Positions 17,588 through 27,204 of a stretch of DNA of 64,000 bases are shown in pieces (positions within the stretch are counted from its first letter, which is position 1; each line of letters begins with the position of its first letter). This DNA comes from Bacteroides sp. ET71. Its GTDB lineage: Bacteria > Bacteroidota > Bacteroidia > Bacteroidales > Bacteroidaceae. The notes under the pieces were generated by a model, which saw only the letters and a list, made by a program, of their open reading frames with translations, was not told the origin of the DNA and ran no database searches. The position numbers were made by a program, and so were the translations under genes. The stretch covers positions 1 to 64,000 of the forward strand of contig NZ_JAMBLS010000018.1 in the NCBI RefSeq assembly GCF_023336905.1. The letters are read 5' to 3'.

Positions 17588-18100
17588 TTATCTTTTACGT
17601 GCGATTAACAATCCACCGATGATGCACGCCAGCAACAGGATGCTGACTGCTTCAAACGGCAATAAATACCCGTATTTGTCACTGCTCAACATCAGCGTGC
17701 CGATTTCCTTGAATCCGGTTTCGGCATATTCGATGTCAGTCGGTGCCAGGAATTTGTGCTTCAGCAGTACGAACAATACAATGATGCCTCCTGCGAGTGT
17801 AGTTCCCAAGGCAGCCCAGAAACGGCTTTTTTTCAGTTTCTGGAACTTGGCACCTTCACCACTGGTCAGGAAAATGGAGAATACGTAGAGCACGACGACG
17901 CCCCCGGCATAGACCATGATTTGTACTGAACCAAGGAATGTATATCCCAGCAGGAAATAAAATCCTGCCGTGCCGAACAATACGAACAGCAAGTAAGTGG
18001 CCGCGCGCACAATGCGGTTGGTGGTCACCGTCAGGATGGAAAAAACGGCAATGAAAGCCGCAAGGAAGTAGAAAACTACTGTTTCGAGTGTTATTTCCAT
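17588..18100 (-). CDS. nuoJ: NADH-quinone oxidoreductase subunit J
   Basis: 170 residues with five hydrophobic helices, matching NuoJ in length and placement. The conserved TM3 segment reads FLGSVQIMVYAGGVVVLYVFSIFLT, including the glycine-rich part that forms a pi-bulge in complex I. It packs beside NuoK and NuoA near the quinone channel. 12 bases from nuoI and 8 from nuoK. Confidence 0.96.
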   Translation of the reverse strand: MEITLETVVFYFLAAFIAVFSILTVTTNRIVRAATYLLFVLFGTAGFYFLLGYTFLGSVQIMVYAGGVVVLYVFSIFLTSGEGAKFQKLKKSRFWAALGTTLAGGIIVLFVLLKHKFLAPTDIEYAETGFKEIGTLMLSSDKYGYLLPFEAVSILLLACIIGGLLIARKR

Positions 18101-18112
18101 GTCTATAAGTGC

Positions 18113-18604
18113 TTATTGCTTATTAGTAATATCTTTTTTCTTTTCTTCAACGTGACTGCCCGGATGGTTCAGCGTGAGAATCAGTTTGGAGCGGTCGAAT
18201 ACGGCGTGCTCGAAGTTCTGGTCAAACGTGATGGCATTGTGCGGGCAGGCGTTGACGCACAACTGGCAGAAAATGCACGACCCCAAGTTGTATTCATATT
18301 TGGCCAATATTTTCTTTTTCTTGCCGTCTTCGGTTGTTATGGTCTCACTGGTCACCTTGATAGTGCCGTTGGGGCAGGCCATTTGGCACAAACCGCAGGC
18401 AATGCAGTGGTGCTCGTTGTTCTCGTTGTGAGGCATGGTCAACGTCCCGCGGAAACGGTCGAACATCTTCAGTTCTTTCCGGTTCTCAGGATATTGTTCC
18501 GTCACTTTTTTCGTGAAAAATTCACGCATGGTCGTCTTCAGGCCGATGCACAGGCTACGCACCCCCTTAGACAACCCACTGAAATATGTATCTTTTTCTT
18601 CCAT
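18113..18604 (-). CDS. nuoI: NADH-quinone oxidoreductase subunit I (2x 4Fe-4S)
   Basis: Peripheral-arm ferredoxin-like subunit of 163 residues that passes electrons towards NuoB. Two classic 4Fe-4S motifs are visible: CIACGLCQMACP and CIFCQLCVNACP. The N-terminal amphipathic part (SLCIGLKTTMREFFTKKVTEQYP) is as in other NuoI proteins, and RFRGTLTMPHNENNEHHC leads into the first cluster. With NuoEFG absent, NuoI and NuoB carry all recognisable electron-transfer clusters in this operon. Confidence 0.97.
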   Translation of the reverse strand: MEEKDTYFSGLSKGVRSLCIGLKTTMREFFTKKVTEQYPENRKELKMFDRFRGTLTMPHNENNEHHCIACGLCQMACPNGTIKVTSETITTEDGKKKKILAKYEYNLGSCIFCQLCVNACPHNAITFDQNFEHAVFDRSKLILTLNHPGSHVEEKKKDITNKQ

Positions 18605-18626
18605 AAATAGTCACAAACTTTGGGGG

Positions 18627-19703
18627 TTAAAAGTGTAATCCGAAGGTGGCTACCAGTGCCATGAGCAGCAGGTTGACCATCGAGATCGGTACTAAATATT
18701 TCCATTCCAGCTTCAGAATCTGGTCGATTCGCAAGCGGGGGAACGTCCAGCGCATCCACATCATCAGGAATACAACGAAGAACGCTTTGGCAAAGAACCA
18801 AATGACGCCGGGGATATAATCCATTACCATGTTGAAGCCATCTAATCCCGGAATGTGTAAAGGCATCCAACCACCCAAGAACACGGTAGCGGCGATGGCT
18901 GATACGATGAACAGGTTCAGATACTCGGCCAGGTAGAAGAAGCCGAAGTGCATACCGCTATATTCAGTGTGGTAACCGGCGGTCAGCTCACTTTCTGCTT
19001 CGGGCAAGTCAAACGGGCCACGGTTACATTCTGCATTGCTGGCAATCAGGTAGATGATGAAGGCAATGATGGCGGGAATATGTCCCTTGAAGATGAGCCA
19101 TCCGTCTGCCTGCCCACCTACGATTTCAGAAATCTGCATGGTGCCAGTCAGGACAACCATTGTCAGGATGCTCAGGCCCGCGGAAAGTTCATAACTGATA
19201 ATCTGGGCGCCGCTACGCATGGCTCCGATAAGGGAGTACTTGCTGTTCGAGCTCCAACCTGCCAGCAGGATACCTACTACGCCAATGCTGGAAGCAGCCA
19301 TCACGAAGAATATGCCGACGTTGAAGTCCAGCACTTCCATACCCTTGTTTATGGGCAGGCAGGCAAAGGTCAGGAAAGAGGCCAGCAGCACCATGTAAGG
19401 CGCCAGGTTATAAAGCCATTTGTCTACGGTCTTCGGCGTGAAGATTTCTTTTGTCAACATCTTCAGTACGTCGCAGATTACTTGGATGGTTCCGTAAGGG
19501 CCCACACGCATCGGGCCCAGGCGGCACTGGAAGAAACCGCATATCTTGCGTTCCATGTAAATCAACAGGATGGCAAGGATGGCATACATCAGCACGATGC
19601 ATACTCCTACTACTACACACTCGATGAAGATTGCCAGGCCTTCGGGCATGGCAGATGTCAGCATCTGGTGTATCCAGCTTGATACAATACTAAAATCGAA
19701 CAT
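18627..19703 (-). CDS. nuoH: NADH-quinone oxidoreductase subunit H
   Basis: Membrane subunit of 358 residues with eight or nine transmembrane helices, forming most of the quinone-binding cavity. Family motifs: [20 protein letters not shown] near the N-terminus, [19 protein letters not shown], and [20 protein letters not shown], which carries the conserved acidic residues of the E-channel. It follows nuoCD by 39 bases and precedes nuoI by 22. Confidence 0.97.
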   Translation of the reverse strand: MFDFSIVSSWIHQMLTSAMPEGLAIFIECVVVGVCIVLMYAILAILLIYMERKICGFFQCRLGPMRVGPYGTIQVICDVLKMLTKEIFTPKTVDKWLYNLAPYMVLLASFLTFACLPINKGMEVLDFNVGIFFVMAASSIGVVGILLAGWSSNSKYSLIGAMRSGAQIISYELSAGLSILTMVVLTGTMQISEIVGGQADGWLIFKGHIPAIIAFIIYLIASNAECNRGPFDLPEAESELTAGYHTEYSGMHFGFFYLAEYLNLFIVSAIAATVFLGGWMPLHIPGLDGFNMVMDYIPGVIWFFAKAFFVVFLMMWMRWTFPRLRIDQILKLEWKYLVPISMVNLLLMALVATFGLHF

Positions 19704-19742
19704 CTTTTAACGTATTAATATGATTAAGTGCTAATGTATTCA

Positions 19743-21335
19743 TTATCTGTCTATGTCAGGGATGATATAGTCCAATGTACCGCTGATGGCTATCAGGTCG
19801 GCAATCTTTGCTCCTCGGCAAAGCGTGTCCAATGTGCCTACGAGGGGCAAGCCTGTCGAACGATAGTGCAGACGGTAAGGAGTCTTGTCTCCCTTGCTCT
19901 CCAGGTAGACGCCAAACTCGCCACGGCTGCCTTCAACGGCTGCATAATATGAACCTTCAGGCACACGGATAATGGGCTTCATCTTCTCCTGGTAAGGACC
20001 TTCGGGGATGTTGTCTATCAGCTGCTCGATGATGTGCAGGCTTTCCAGGATTTCGTCCATACGTACCATGAGGCGAGCCATACAGTCGCCTTCTGTATAG
20101 GTGATTTCCTTGAAGTCCACCTTGTCATACACACCGTAGGGGATGCGCTTGCGTACATCGCAGGCCCAGCCGCTGGCACGTCCTGTACCGCCGGTGGCAC
20201 CAAAAGAGATGGCATCTTCGCGGCTCAGCACGCCTACGCCTTTCAGACGCTGCTGCACTATGACATTGTTGATAAACACATCGAAATATTCCTGGAGGTT
20301 GTGGCGCATGTAGGGGATGAACTCCTTCACGCGATGTACGAAATTCGGATGAATATCGGCCTGTACGCCACCGATGGTATTGTAGTTCAGAATGAGGCGT
20401 CCGCCGCAGGTTTCTTCGAAAATGTCGAGCACTTTTTCACGGTCGCGGAAGCCGTACAAGAAAGCCGTTGTGGCACCCATGTCCTGACAAAGACAAGCAA
20501 AATACAGGATATGCGAGTCGATACGTTGCAGCTCGTCCATGATGGTACGGATGTATTGCACGCGCTCACTCACTTCCACACCCATGGCCTGTTCGATGCA
20601 CATGCACAACGCATGGCGGCTCTGCATGGCACCTAAGTAATCCAGACGATCGGTCAGAGCCAAAGTCTGAGGGTAGGTGAGACTTTCGTTCATCTTCTCG
20701 ATGCCACGGTGGATGTATCCGCAATTCGGGTCTACCTTCCGGATGATTTCACCGTCCAGCGACACGCGGAGGCGCAGCACGCCGTGCGTAGAAGGATGCT
20801 GGGGACCGATGTTCACCACATATTCCTCGTTGTTGAAGACTTCATTCTTTTTCTCTTTGGAAGTTCCGTCGGGAGTCAGGTCCACTTCGCTGGTTACGTC
20901 GATGGTTTCTTCGTTGTCCATACGCAAGGGGTTCTCCTTGGCGGGGTCATTGTCTTTGCGGAACGGATAACCTACCCAATCGTTGCGCAGGAACAGACGG
21001 CGCATGTCAGGGTGGCCAATGAACACGATGCCGAAGAAGTCATAAGCTTCACGTTCTGGCAAGTCAGCGCCTTTCCAAATATCGGTAACGGTGGGCACTT
21101 CGGGATGTTCGCGGTCCAAGGTGGATGTCTTTACCACCATTCTTTCCTGGGTTACAGTCGATTCCAAGTGGTAAACCACTCCCAAGCCGCGCAGGGTGCC
21201 TTCCGCATCTTTCTCATCGGGAGTTCCCCAGTCCATGCCGGTCAGGCTTCTCAGGAAGTCCATTTGCTTTTCCTTGCGCAAGCGCAGCATGGTGCTGTGC
21301 AGGTCTTCCGGTTTTACGTATATCGTATTTTCCAT
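19743..21335 (-). CDS. nuoCD: NADH-quinone oxidoreductase subunit CD (fused)
   Basis: Fusion of NuoC (about residues 1-165) and NuoD (about 175-530), peripheral-arm subunits close to the quinone site. The NuoC part contains TDIWKGADLPEREAYDFFGI and RNDWVGYPFRKD; the NuoD part starts at VVNIGPQHPSTHGVLRLRV, the quinone-site loop, and includes YIHRGIEKMNE and GSRGEFGVYLESKGDKTPYR. Fused nuoCD occurs in enterobacteria as well as Bacteroidetes. Three bases from nuoB, so translation is probably coupled. Confidence 0.97.
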   Translation of the reverse strand: MENTIYVKPEDLHSTMLRLRKEKQMDFLRSLTGMDWGTPDEKDAEGTLRGLGVVYHLESTVTQERMVVKTSTLDREHPEVPTVTDIWKGADLPEREAYDFFGIVFIGHPDMRRLFLRNDWVGYPFRKDNDPAKENPLRMDNEETIDVTSEVDLTPDGTSKEKKNEVFNNEEYVVNIGPQHPSTHGVLRLRVSLDGEIIRKVDPNCGYIHRGIEKMNESLTYPQTLALTDRLDYLGAMQSRHALCMCIEQAMGVEVSERVQYIRTIMDELQRIDSHILYFACLCQDMGATTAFLYGFRDREKVLDIFEETCGGRLILNYNTIGGVQADIHPNFVHRVKEFIPYMRHNLQEYFDVFINNVIVQQRLKGVGVLSREDAISFGATGGTGRASGWACDVRKRIPYGVYDKVDFKEITYTEGDCMARLMVRMDEILESLHIIEQLIDNIPEGPYQEKMKPIIRVPEGSYYAAVEGSRGEFGVYLESKGDKTPYRLHYRSTGLPLVGTLDTLCRGAKIADLIAISGTLDYIIPDIDR

Positions 21336-21338
21336 ATC

Positions 21339-21926
21339 TTATTCTTCTGTTTCCTTTTCTTTTCTGTTAACTCCTCCGAAAAACTTTTCTATCTTGACCT
21401 TGCGCTGCAATTGCATCATGCCATATAGAAAAGCTTCGGGACGTGGCGGGCAACCAGGTACATAGACATCTACCGGAAGAATCTGATCCACGCCCTGCAC
21501 AACATGGTAGGACTTTCTAAAAGGACCGCCGCTTACGGCGCATCCGCCTACGGCTACTACATACTTCGGGTCTGCCATCTGATCGTACAGACGCTTCAGT
21601 ACGGGAGCCATTTTGTAGGTGATGGTACCGTTTACCAGGATGACGTCAGCCTGGCGGGGGCTGTTACGGGTTACCTCAAAACCGAAGCGTGCCATGTCAT
21701 AACGGGCAGAGGCCACGGCCATGAATTCGATACCGCAACAGCTTGTGGCGAATGTCAACGGCCAGAGTGAGTTACTGCGTCCCCAATCGATGAGGTCATC
21801 TAAAGCTCCTACCATGACATTGACGCCACCGGCATTCAGCTCCTGGATTATTTTTTCCAAGGTTTCATTATCTTGGAACTCTTCGTAGGGGATAGACTTG
21901 ATTTTGGGTCTTTTTGTTACTTCCAT
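21339..21926 (-). CDS. nuoB: NADH-quinone oxidoreductase subunit B
   Basis: 195-residue subunit holding the terminal 4Fe-4S cluster N2, which reduces quinone. The adjacent cysteines are in [20 protein letters not shown], the third in [14 protein letters not shown] and the fourth in [16 protein letters not shown], as expected. The C-terminus ([20 protein letters not shown]) is basic. Its start overlaps the end of nuoA by 10 bases. Confidence 0.97.
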   Translation of the reverse strand: MEVTKRPKIKSIPYEEFQDNETLEKIIQELNAGGVNVMVGALDDLIDWGRSNSLWPLTFATSCCGIEFMAVASARYDMARFGFEVTRNSPRQADVILVNGTITYKMAPVLKRLYDQMADPKYVVAVGGCAVSGGPFRKSYHVVQGVDQILPVDVYVPGCPPRPEAFLYGMMQLQRKVKIEKFFGGVNRKEKETEE

Positions 21927-22267
21927 TCCAAAGCTCCTTTCTTCCAGGCGTATGCAAGACCCAGAACTAAGATAAACAAGAAAAACAATACACTACACAA
22001 TCCGGCAACGCCCAATTCGGCGGTGACGACCGCCCACGGGAAGAGGAACACGGTCTCGACCTCGAACATCAGGAACAAGATGGCAAACAAGTAGTAACCC
22101 ACGTGGAATTGCATCCAAGTCTTACCACGTGTAGGGATACCACACTCGTAAGGCTCCATCTTCTGCGGATTGTAGGAGCGCGGCGCTATCGCGTTGGCAA
22201 TCACGACAACGAGTCCCACAAAGATGAGGGCCGTCAGCACGACGGTGACTAAAAAAATGAAGTTCAT
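21917..22267 (-). CDS. nuoA: NADH-quinone oxidoreductase subunit A
   Basis: 116 residues, three transmembrane helices, first gene of the operon. The conserved loop reads [20 protein letters not shown] with the Cys that marks the quinone-site loop, followed by [22 protein letters not shown]. Promoter element TATCTTTG (minus) lies about 60 bases upstream. The whole operon is A-B-CD-H-I-J-K-L-M-N without E, F or G. Confidence 0.96.
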   Translation of the reverse strand: MNFIFLVTVVLTALIFVGLVVVIANAIAPRSYNPQKMEPYECGIPTRGKTWMQFHVGYYLFAILFLMFEVETVFLFPWAVVTAELGVAGLCSVLFFLFILVLGLAYAWKKGALEWK

Positions 22268-22326
22268 AAATCTATAAGATTTTGTGCATATATATTAATG
22301 TGTTATAAATATTAAATTACAACGCG

Positions 22327-22334
22327 CAAAGATA
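22327..22334 (-). promoter_or_regulatory. -7 element of the nuo operon promoter
   Basis: TATCTTTG on the minus strand, a match to TAnnTTTG, 60 bases before nuoA. No good TTTG is found 19 bases further upstream. It is the only strong candidate in the 133-base nuoA-trkA spacer. Confidence 0.6.
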
Positions 22335-22400
22335 CAACAACTATCTCTGCCATTTGCTATCTCTAGGTGACAAAAAATTAATATTTTACAATTTTTGGTT

Positions 22401-23741
22401 TTAATTAAAAAACCTTTCTACCTTTTTTATCATCATGCTCAGGCAGAAAACCACTACGTGGTCGCCGGGTTGTATTTGTGTGTTACCCATTACCACAACA
22501 CCTTCGCCATTGCGTATCAATCCTCCGATGGTGACCCCTTTGGGAAAACCGAGGTCTTTTACCGGATGTTTCGTGATTAGAGAACCTTCTTTTACGGTAA
22601 ACTCTGCCACGTCTGCATTGGCAAACGTCAGGCATTTCACGTTGCTCACATCGGCATCCAGCATCATTTGGTAGATGTGGCTGGCTGTTATCATCTTTTT
22701 GTTAATGACTGAACCGATGTCTAAACTCTCGGCCATGCCGATATAGTCTATATTTTCCACTTCGGCTACGGTCTTGCTGACCCCCATCCGTTTGGCGGCC
22801 AGACAGGCCAATATGTTGGTTTCAGAATTTCCGGTCAATGCAACGAAAGCTTCTGTATTTTTCAATCCTTCTTCCACCAGTAAATCCATGTCTCGCCCGT
22901 CGCCATTGATTATCATCGTTTTGTCGTCCAGCAACTCTGTCAGGTGGTTGCATCGGTTCAGGTCATTGTCCACGATTTTCACTTGCATGTAATCGGGTAC
23001 ATACTGTGCAGTGCGGACGGCAATGCGACTGCCTCCCATGATCATGACGTTGCGTACGTCCACATAATCTTCTTTGCCGGTGATTTTTCGCACGTAGGGC
23101 AAATATTTCCGTGTGGTTGTGAAATATACAATATCGTTCAGCCGGATGGCATCATCTCCTCGGGGAATCAAGGTCTCGTTTCCCCGTTTAATGGCCACCA
23201 CATGATAAGGCAATGTAGGGCCTCCTAACTTGTATAGAGGCACATCCAGTATTTCGGCCTTTTCGCGCATTTTGGTCCCAATCAGAATCAAGGCACCGCC
23301 GTAAAATTCCCACCACTGACGGACCCAGCTCATCCGGATGGATGATACAATCTCTTTGGCGGCCAGCATTTCCGGGTAGATGAGCGAATCGACTCCCAGC
23401 TTGTGGAAAAAATCTTTGTTCCGTGGCAATAAATATTCGTAATTGTCTATACGGGCTACGGTCTTTTTGGCTCCCAAATTGCTGGCCAACATGCAGGCAG
23501 TCATGTTACGGCTCTCGTCTGGAGTAACGGCAATAAACAGGTCGGCATCTTTTGCCCCTACTTCTTCCAATCCTTTGATGGAAGTGGGAGAGGCGACGAT
23601 GGTCATCAGGTCAAAGTTAGAGCTGAGAGCACTCAGCCGCTCTTCGCTATCATCCATCAAGGTTATGTTCTGTTTCTCGCGTGATAGCAGTTTAGCCAAA
23701 TGTGTGCCTACTGCGCCGGCACCTGCAATGATGATTTTCAC
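22401..23741 (-). CDS. trkA: Trk system potassium uptake protein TrkA
   Basis: Cytoplasmic regulatory subunit of a Trk/Ktr potassium channel, 446 residues, with two RCK units. Each has a Rossmann NAD-binding half and a TrkA-C half: MKIIIAGAGAVGTHLAKLLS (first) and NVMIMGGSRIAVRTAQYV (second); TrkA-C segments lie at about 145-225 and 370-446. The duplicated form is the standard TrkA. It starts 10 bases after dxs and is probably cotranscribed with it. No trkH follows: the next gene downstream is nuoA, with its own promoter. Confidence 0.93.
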   Translation of the reverse strand: MKIIIAGAGAVGTHLAKLLSREKQNITLMDDSEERLSALSSNFDLMTIVASPTSIKGLEEVGAKDADLFIAVTPDESRNMTACMLASNLGAKKTVARIDNYEYLLPRNKDFFHKLGVDSLIYPEMLAAKEIVSSIRMSWVRQWWEFYGGALILIGTKMREKAEILDVPLYKLGGPTLPYHVVAIKRGNETLIPRGDDAIRLNDIVYFTTTRKYLPYVRKITGKEDYVDVRNVMIMGGSRIAVRTAQYVPDYMQVKIVDNDLNRCNHLTELLDDKTMIINGDGRDMDLLVEEGLKNTEAFVALTGNSETNILACLAAKRMGVSKTVAEVENIDYIGMAESLDIGSVINKKMITASHIYQMMLDADVSNVKCLTFANADVAEFTVKEGSLITKHPVKDLGFPKGVTIGGLIRNGEGVVVMGNTQIQPGDHVVVFCLSMMIKKVERFFN

Positions 23742-23751
23742 GTCTGTCTAC

Positions 23752-25647
23752 TTATTCTAATTGTTTTACAATTTCATCTTCATCCATGTGGCAAAGGTGA
23801 TACAACTCCTGGATGCTGCCGTGTTCTACAAACGTATCCGGCACCCCGATGCGCTTCACCTGTGGCGTGTAGCCATTGTCGGCCAGAAATTCCAAGATAG
23901 CACTTCCCATGCCTCCTTTGAGAACCCCGTCTTCTATGGTGACAATGCGGCGGAAGTTTCGTCCTATTTCGTGCAACATGTCTTCGTCCAACGGCTTCAG
24001 AAAGCGCAAGTCATAGTGAGCAATGGAAAGTCCTTTCTCTTTTTCTGCCCGCCCGATGGCTTTGGCTGCCAGATTGCCGATGGGCCCCAAGGTGATAACC
24101 GCTATGTCTTTGCCGTCTTTCAGTTTGCGTCCTTTGCCTACCGGGATTTCTTCCAACGGGCAGCGCCAATCCGTCAGTACACCTCTGCCTCGCGGGTAAC
24201 GTATGACAAATGGGCCCTTGTCTGGCAGTTGTGCCGTGTACATCAACCGGCGCAACTCATGCTCGTTCATTGGTGAGGAAATGGTTAGATTGGGGATGGG
24301 ACGAAAATAAGCCAAATCGAACACACCGTGGTGTGTGGGGCCATCTTCGCCTACCAGCCCGGCACGATCCAGGCAGAGTACAACGGGCAGGCGTAGCAGG
24401 GCGATGTCATGAATGACGTTGTCATACGCCCGCTGCATAAATGTAGAATAGATGTTGCAGAAAGGTTGTAAGCCTTCTTTAGCCATTCCGCCAGAGAATG
24501 TGGCCGCGTGACCTTCGGCAATGCCTACGTCAAAAGCCCGGTCGGGCATGACTTCCATCAGCTTGTTCATCGAGCATCCGGTGGGCATGGCGGGAGTTAC
24601 ACCCACGATGCGCGGGTTTTGCTGTGCCAACTCCACCAGGGTTTCACCGAACACGTCTTGAAAAAGTGGCGGAAGGTGGGTGTCATCGGTAACATAACGT
24701 TCTCCTGTCTCGGGATTGAAGCGTCCGGGCGCATGCCAGGTGCCCGGGTCTTTTTCTGCCGGTGCAAATCCTTTTCCTTTCACCGTGTGCAGATGTAGAA
24801 TCTTAGGACCTTGCAAATCTTTGATGTCGCGCAATACCCTGGCCAGGTTTCTTACATCGTGTCCGTCTATGGGCCCGAAGTAGCGGATGTTCATCCCTTC
24901 GAAGATGTTTTGCTGCTGGGCAGCCATCGACTTCAGGCTGTTGGCGAAGCGGATGAGTGCCTTACGTCTTTCTTCATTAAGGATGCCCATCTTGAACAGT
25001 AGGCGCGAGGTTTTGAAACGTAGCTGATTATACCGGTTGCTGGTAGTCAGGTTGAACAGATATTGCTTCATGCCTCCTACACTTCGGTCAATGGCCATGT
25101 CATTGTCGTTGAGGATGATAAGCAAGTTGTTCGGGGTTGACGAAGCATTGTTCAGCCCTTCAAACGCCAGTCCGCCGCTCATGCTTCCGTCGCCTATTAC
25201 GGCTACTACGTGCCGGTTTTTCTCTCCTTTTCGGGCAGCAGCCACGGCCATGCCCAATGCTGCCGATATGGAGTTGGAGGCATGTCCGCAGGCAAATGTG
25301 TCGTATTCGCTTTCGTTGGGTGAGGGAAAGGGACGGATGCCGCCCAGTTTCCGGTTCGTATAGAAAGTGTCTCGTCTGCCCGTTAGAATCTTGTGTCCGT
25401 ATGCCTGATGCCCCACGTCCCATACAATGCGGTCATAGGGCGTATTGAGCACGTAGTGCAAAGCGACTGTCAGCTCTACGGTACCCAAGCTGGCGGCAAA
25501 GTGTCCCGGGTTTTGCGACACCTCTTGTATGATGTCTTCACGCAATTCCCGGCATACTTCCGGCAGTTGTTCCGGCCGGAGTCGTCGCAAATCTGCAGGC
25601 GAATCGATGGTATTCAGTAGGTTGTATTTTGTAGGTTCTGTTCCCAT
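23752..25647 (-). CDS. dxs: 1-deoxy-D-xylulose-5-phosphate synthase
   Basis: First enzyme of the MEP isoprenoid pathway; condenses pyruvate and glyceraldehyde 3-phosphate with thiamine diphosphate. 631 residues, normal length. The TPP site is in [20 protein letters not shown], followed by [13 protein letters not shown] with the metal-binding Asn. [14 protein letters not shown] and HVKGKGF-like [12 protein letters not shown] are further family motifs, and the pyrimidine domain carries [28 protein letters not shown] promoter element (minus, 25669-25676) lies 22 bases upstream. trkA follows after 10 bases. Confidence 0.97.
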   Translation of the reverse strand: MGTEPTKYNLLNTIDSPADLRRLRPEQLPEVCRELREDIIQEVSQNPGHFAASLGTVELTVALHYVLNTPYDRIVWDVGHQAYGHKILTGRRDTFYTNRKLGGIRPFPSPNESEYDTFACGHASNSISAALGMAVAAARKGEKNRHVVAVIGDGSMSGGLAFEGLNNASSTPNNLLIILNDNDMAIDRSVGGMKQYLFNLTTSNRYNQLRFKTSRLLFKMGILNEERRKALIRFANSLKSMAAQQQNIFEGMNIRYFGPIDGHDVRNLARVLRDIKDLQGPKILHLHTVKGKGFAPAEKDPGTWHAPGRFNPETGERYVTDDTHLPPLFQDVFGETLVELAQQNPRIVGVTPAMPTGCSMNKLMEVMPDRAFDVGIAEGHAATFSGGMAKEGLQPFCNIYSTFMQRAYDNVIHDIALLRLPVVLCLDRAGLVGEDGPTHHGVFDLAYFRPIPNLTISSPMNEHELRRLMYTAQLPDKGPFVIRYPRGRGVLTDWRCPLEEIPVGKGRKLKDGKDIAVITLGPIGNLAAKAIGRAEKEKGLSIAHYDLRFLKPLDEDMLHEIGRNFRRIVTIEDGVLKGGMGSAILEFLADNGYTPQVKRIGVPDTFVEHGSIQELYHLCHMDEDEIVKQLE

Positions 25648-26211
25648 TTTTCAATTCTTAACAGAGCGCAAAAATAGCAAAAAGAAATCGGATGCGCTCG
25701 TCTTCTGTGGAAAAAATGCACATGAGCCTTACCCTTTTGTGGTGCAGGTGCCGTAAAATGCGGTTTCAGGCCTGTTGAAGCGTTTGCGTTTCAGGTCCGC
25801 TTCGGGACTTTCTAGGGATTTCGACCTACCTCCTCCCTACCTCGTCCTTGTCTTACACAAGGACGAGGTAGGGAGGAGATACGACTTTGGTATGTTGGAA
25901 AGGTTATAATAAAGAGGTGAAAGTAAAAAAGAATGTAGGTACTAAAAAATAAAAGAATGGCATGTGGGCTTTCTTGAGAAGAAATGGCTAATTTTGCAGT
26001 CGGAGTGCAAGCTATTGCTTTCATATCTTTTTTGAGATTAATAAAAATAAGAAGCGGTATGCTTCGTTTTTTGTTTTTAGGGGCTTGAAAGTTTTTTCGA
26101 CAGCTAGCATATAGTTTCACGCTTTTGTGTAAAATGATTAAGTTGATGATTCCCATGTTGGTTGTGGTTGTTTTTTTCTATGTCATATAATATATTTCGT
26201 TCTTAATTGGG
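25648..26211. other. 564-base divergent spacer with a long perfect hairpin
   Basis: Region between dxs (minus) and the GSCFA gene (plus). It holds the dxs promoter element at 25669-25676 and a 22-base perfect inverted repeat at 25830-25878. The rest is AT-rich; a 114-codon minus-strand frame at 25812-26156 overlaps the hairpin and shows no domain, so I do not call it. Confidence 0.6.
25830..25878. repeat. 22-base perfect inverted repeat, 5-base loop
   Basis: Bases 25830-25851 are the exact reverse complement of 25857-25878, with loop CTTAC. The arm includes CCTCCCTACCTCGTCC. No U-tract follows on either strand, so it is not a standard terminator. It could be cut from a transcript or serve as a protein-binding cruciform; I cannot tell. 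Confidence 0.85.
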
Positions 26212-27204
26212 ATGGTGAAATTATATACCTCAGTAGAGCGTCCTAAGGATTGCCCGTGCATTGATTACTCGCATCGCCTGATGCTGTTGGGTTCGTGCTT
26301 TGCAACGAATATCGGCACAAGACTGCAAGCTGCCAAGTTCTGTTGCGATGTCAACCCGTATGGGGTGTTGTACAATCCATTGTCTATATCTATGGCTTTG
26401 CGCGAGATGCTGTCGGGCAAGGTTTATGCCTCGGATGACTTGTTCCTGCACCAAGGACTTTGGCATAGCGCTATGCACCACGGAGATTTTTCACATGTTT
26501 TGCCGGAGGAGGCCTTGAGGCAGATCAACGACAGACTGGGGCAGGCAGCGGGTGAAATGGACAGGCTGAATTTCCTGTTGCTTACTTGGGGTACGGCTTG
26601 GGTGTATGAGGACAGGGAAACAGGGCGTGTGGTGGGGAATTGCCACAAATTGCCGGAGAAGTGTTTCCGGAGGCGTCGGCTGAGCGTGGCGGAAATAGTG
26701 AATGACAGCGTGTCGTTGTTTTCAGGACTGTTTGCACGTAACGAACGCTTGCAAGTGGTGCTGACGGTGAGTCCTATCCGGCATGTGCGTGACGGGTTGC
26801 ATGACAATCAGCTCAGCAAGGCTACATTGCTGTTGGCTGCCGAGCAAATAGCGGAGGCTTTCCCACGGCGTGTCTTCTATTTCCCGGCTTATGAATTGTT
26901 GCTTGATGAGTTGCGGGATTATCGTTTTTATGCGGATGACTTGGTGCATCCTTCAGAAGTGGCTGTGCAGTATGTCTGGGAGCGTTTTACGGAGTGGTGC
27001 CTGGCACCGGAAACCGGTAAAGTGATGCAGGAATGTGAGCAAATACATAAAGACTTGTTGCATAAACCTCTGCGTCCTGATTCGGAAGATTATAAGCGTT
27101 TTTTAGGACAAATTTTGTTAAAAATAGAGCGACTTAATGGAAAATACCCGTACTTAGACTTTCAAAACGAAAGAAAATTATGTCTTACACGATTGAACAA
27201 ATAA
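26212..27204 (+). CDS. GSCFA domain-containing protein
   Basis: 330-residue protein of the GSCFA family (PF08885), related to SGNH/GDSL hydrolases. The naming motif is at the N-terminus: LMLLGSCFATNIGTRLQ, where the Ser would be the nucleophile. LLTWGTAWVYED, LTVSPIRHVRDGLHDNQLSK and DLVHPSEVAVQYVWERF (Asp-x-x-His of the triad) are the later blocks. Substrate unknown. The murF-alr start lies 25 bases inside its 3' end, so the two genes are translationally linked. Confidence 0.9.
   Translation: MVKLYTSVERPKDCPCIDYSHRLMLLGSCFATNIGTRLQAAKFCCDVNPYGVLYNPLSISMALREMLSGKVYASDDLFLHQGLWHSAMHHGDFSHVLPEEALRQINDRLGQAAGEMDRLNFLLLTWGTAWVYEDRETGRVVGNCHKLPEKCFRRRRLSVAEIVNDSVSLFSGLFARNERLQVVLTVSPIRHVRDGLHDNQLSKATLLLAAEQIAEAFPRRVFYFPAYELLLDELRDYRFYADDLVHPSEVAVQYVWERFTEWCLAPETGKVMQECEQIHKDLLHKPLRPDSEDYKRFLGQILLKIERLNGKYPYLDFQNERKLCLTRLNK

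Noticed and set aside
25812-26156. 114-codon minus-strand gene
   Set aside because: Overlaps the perfect inverted repeat, low-complexity, no promoter or family match.
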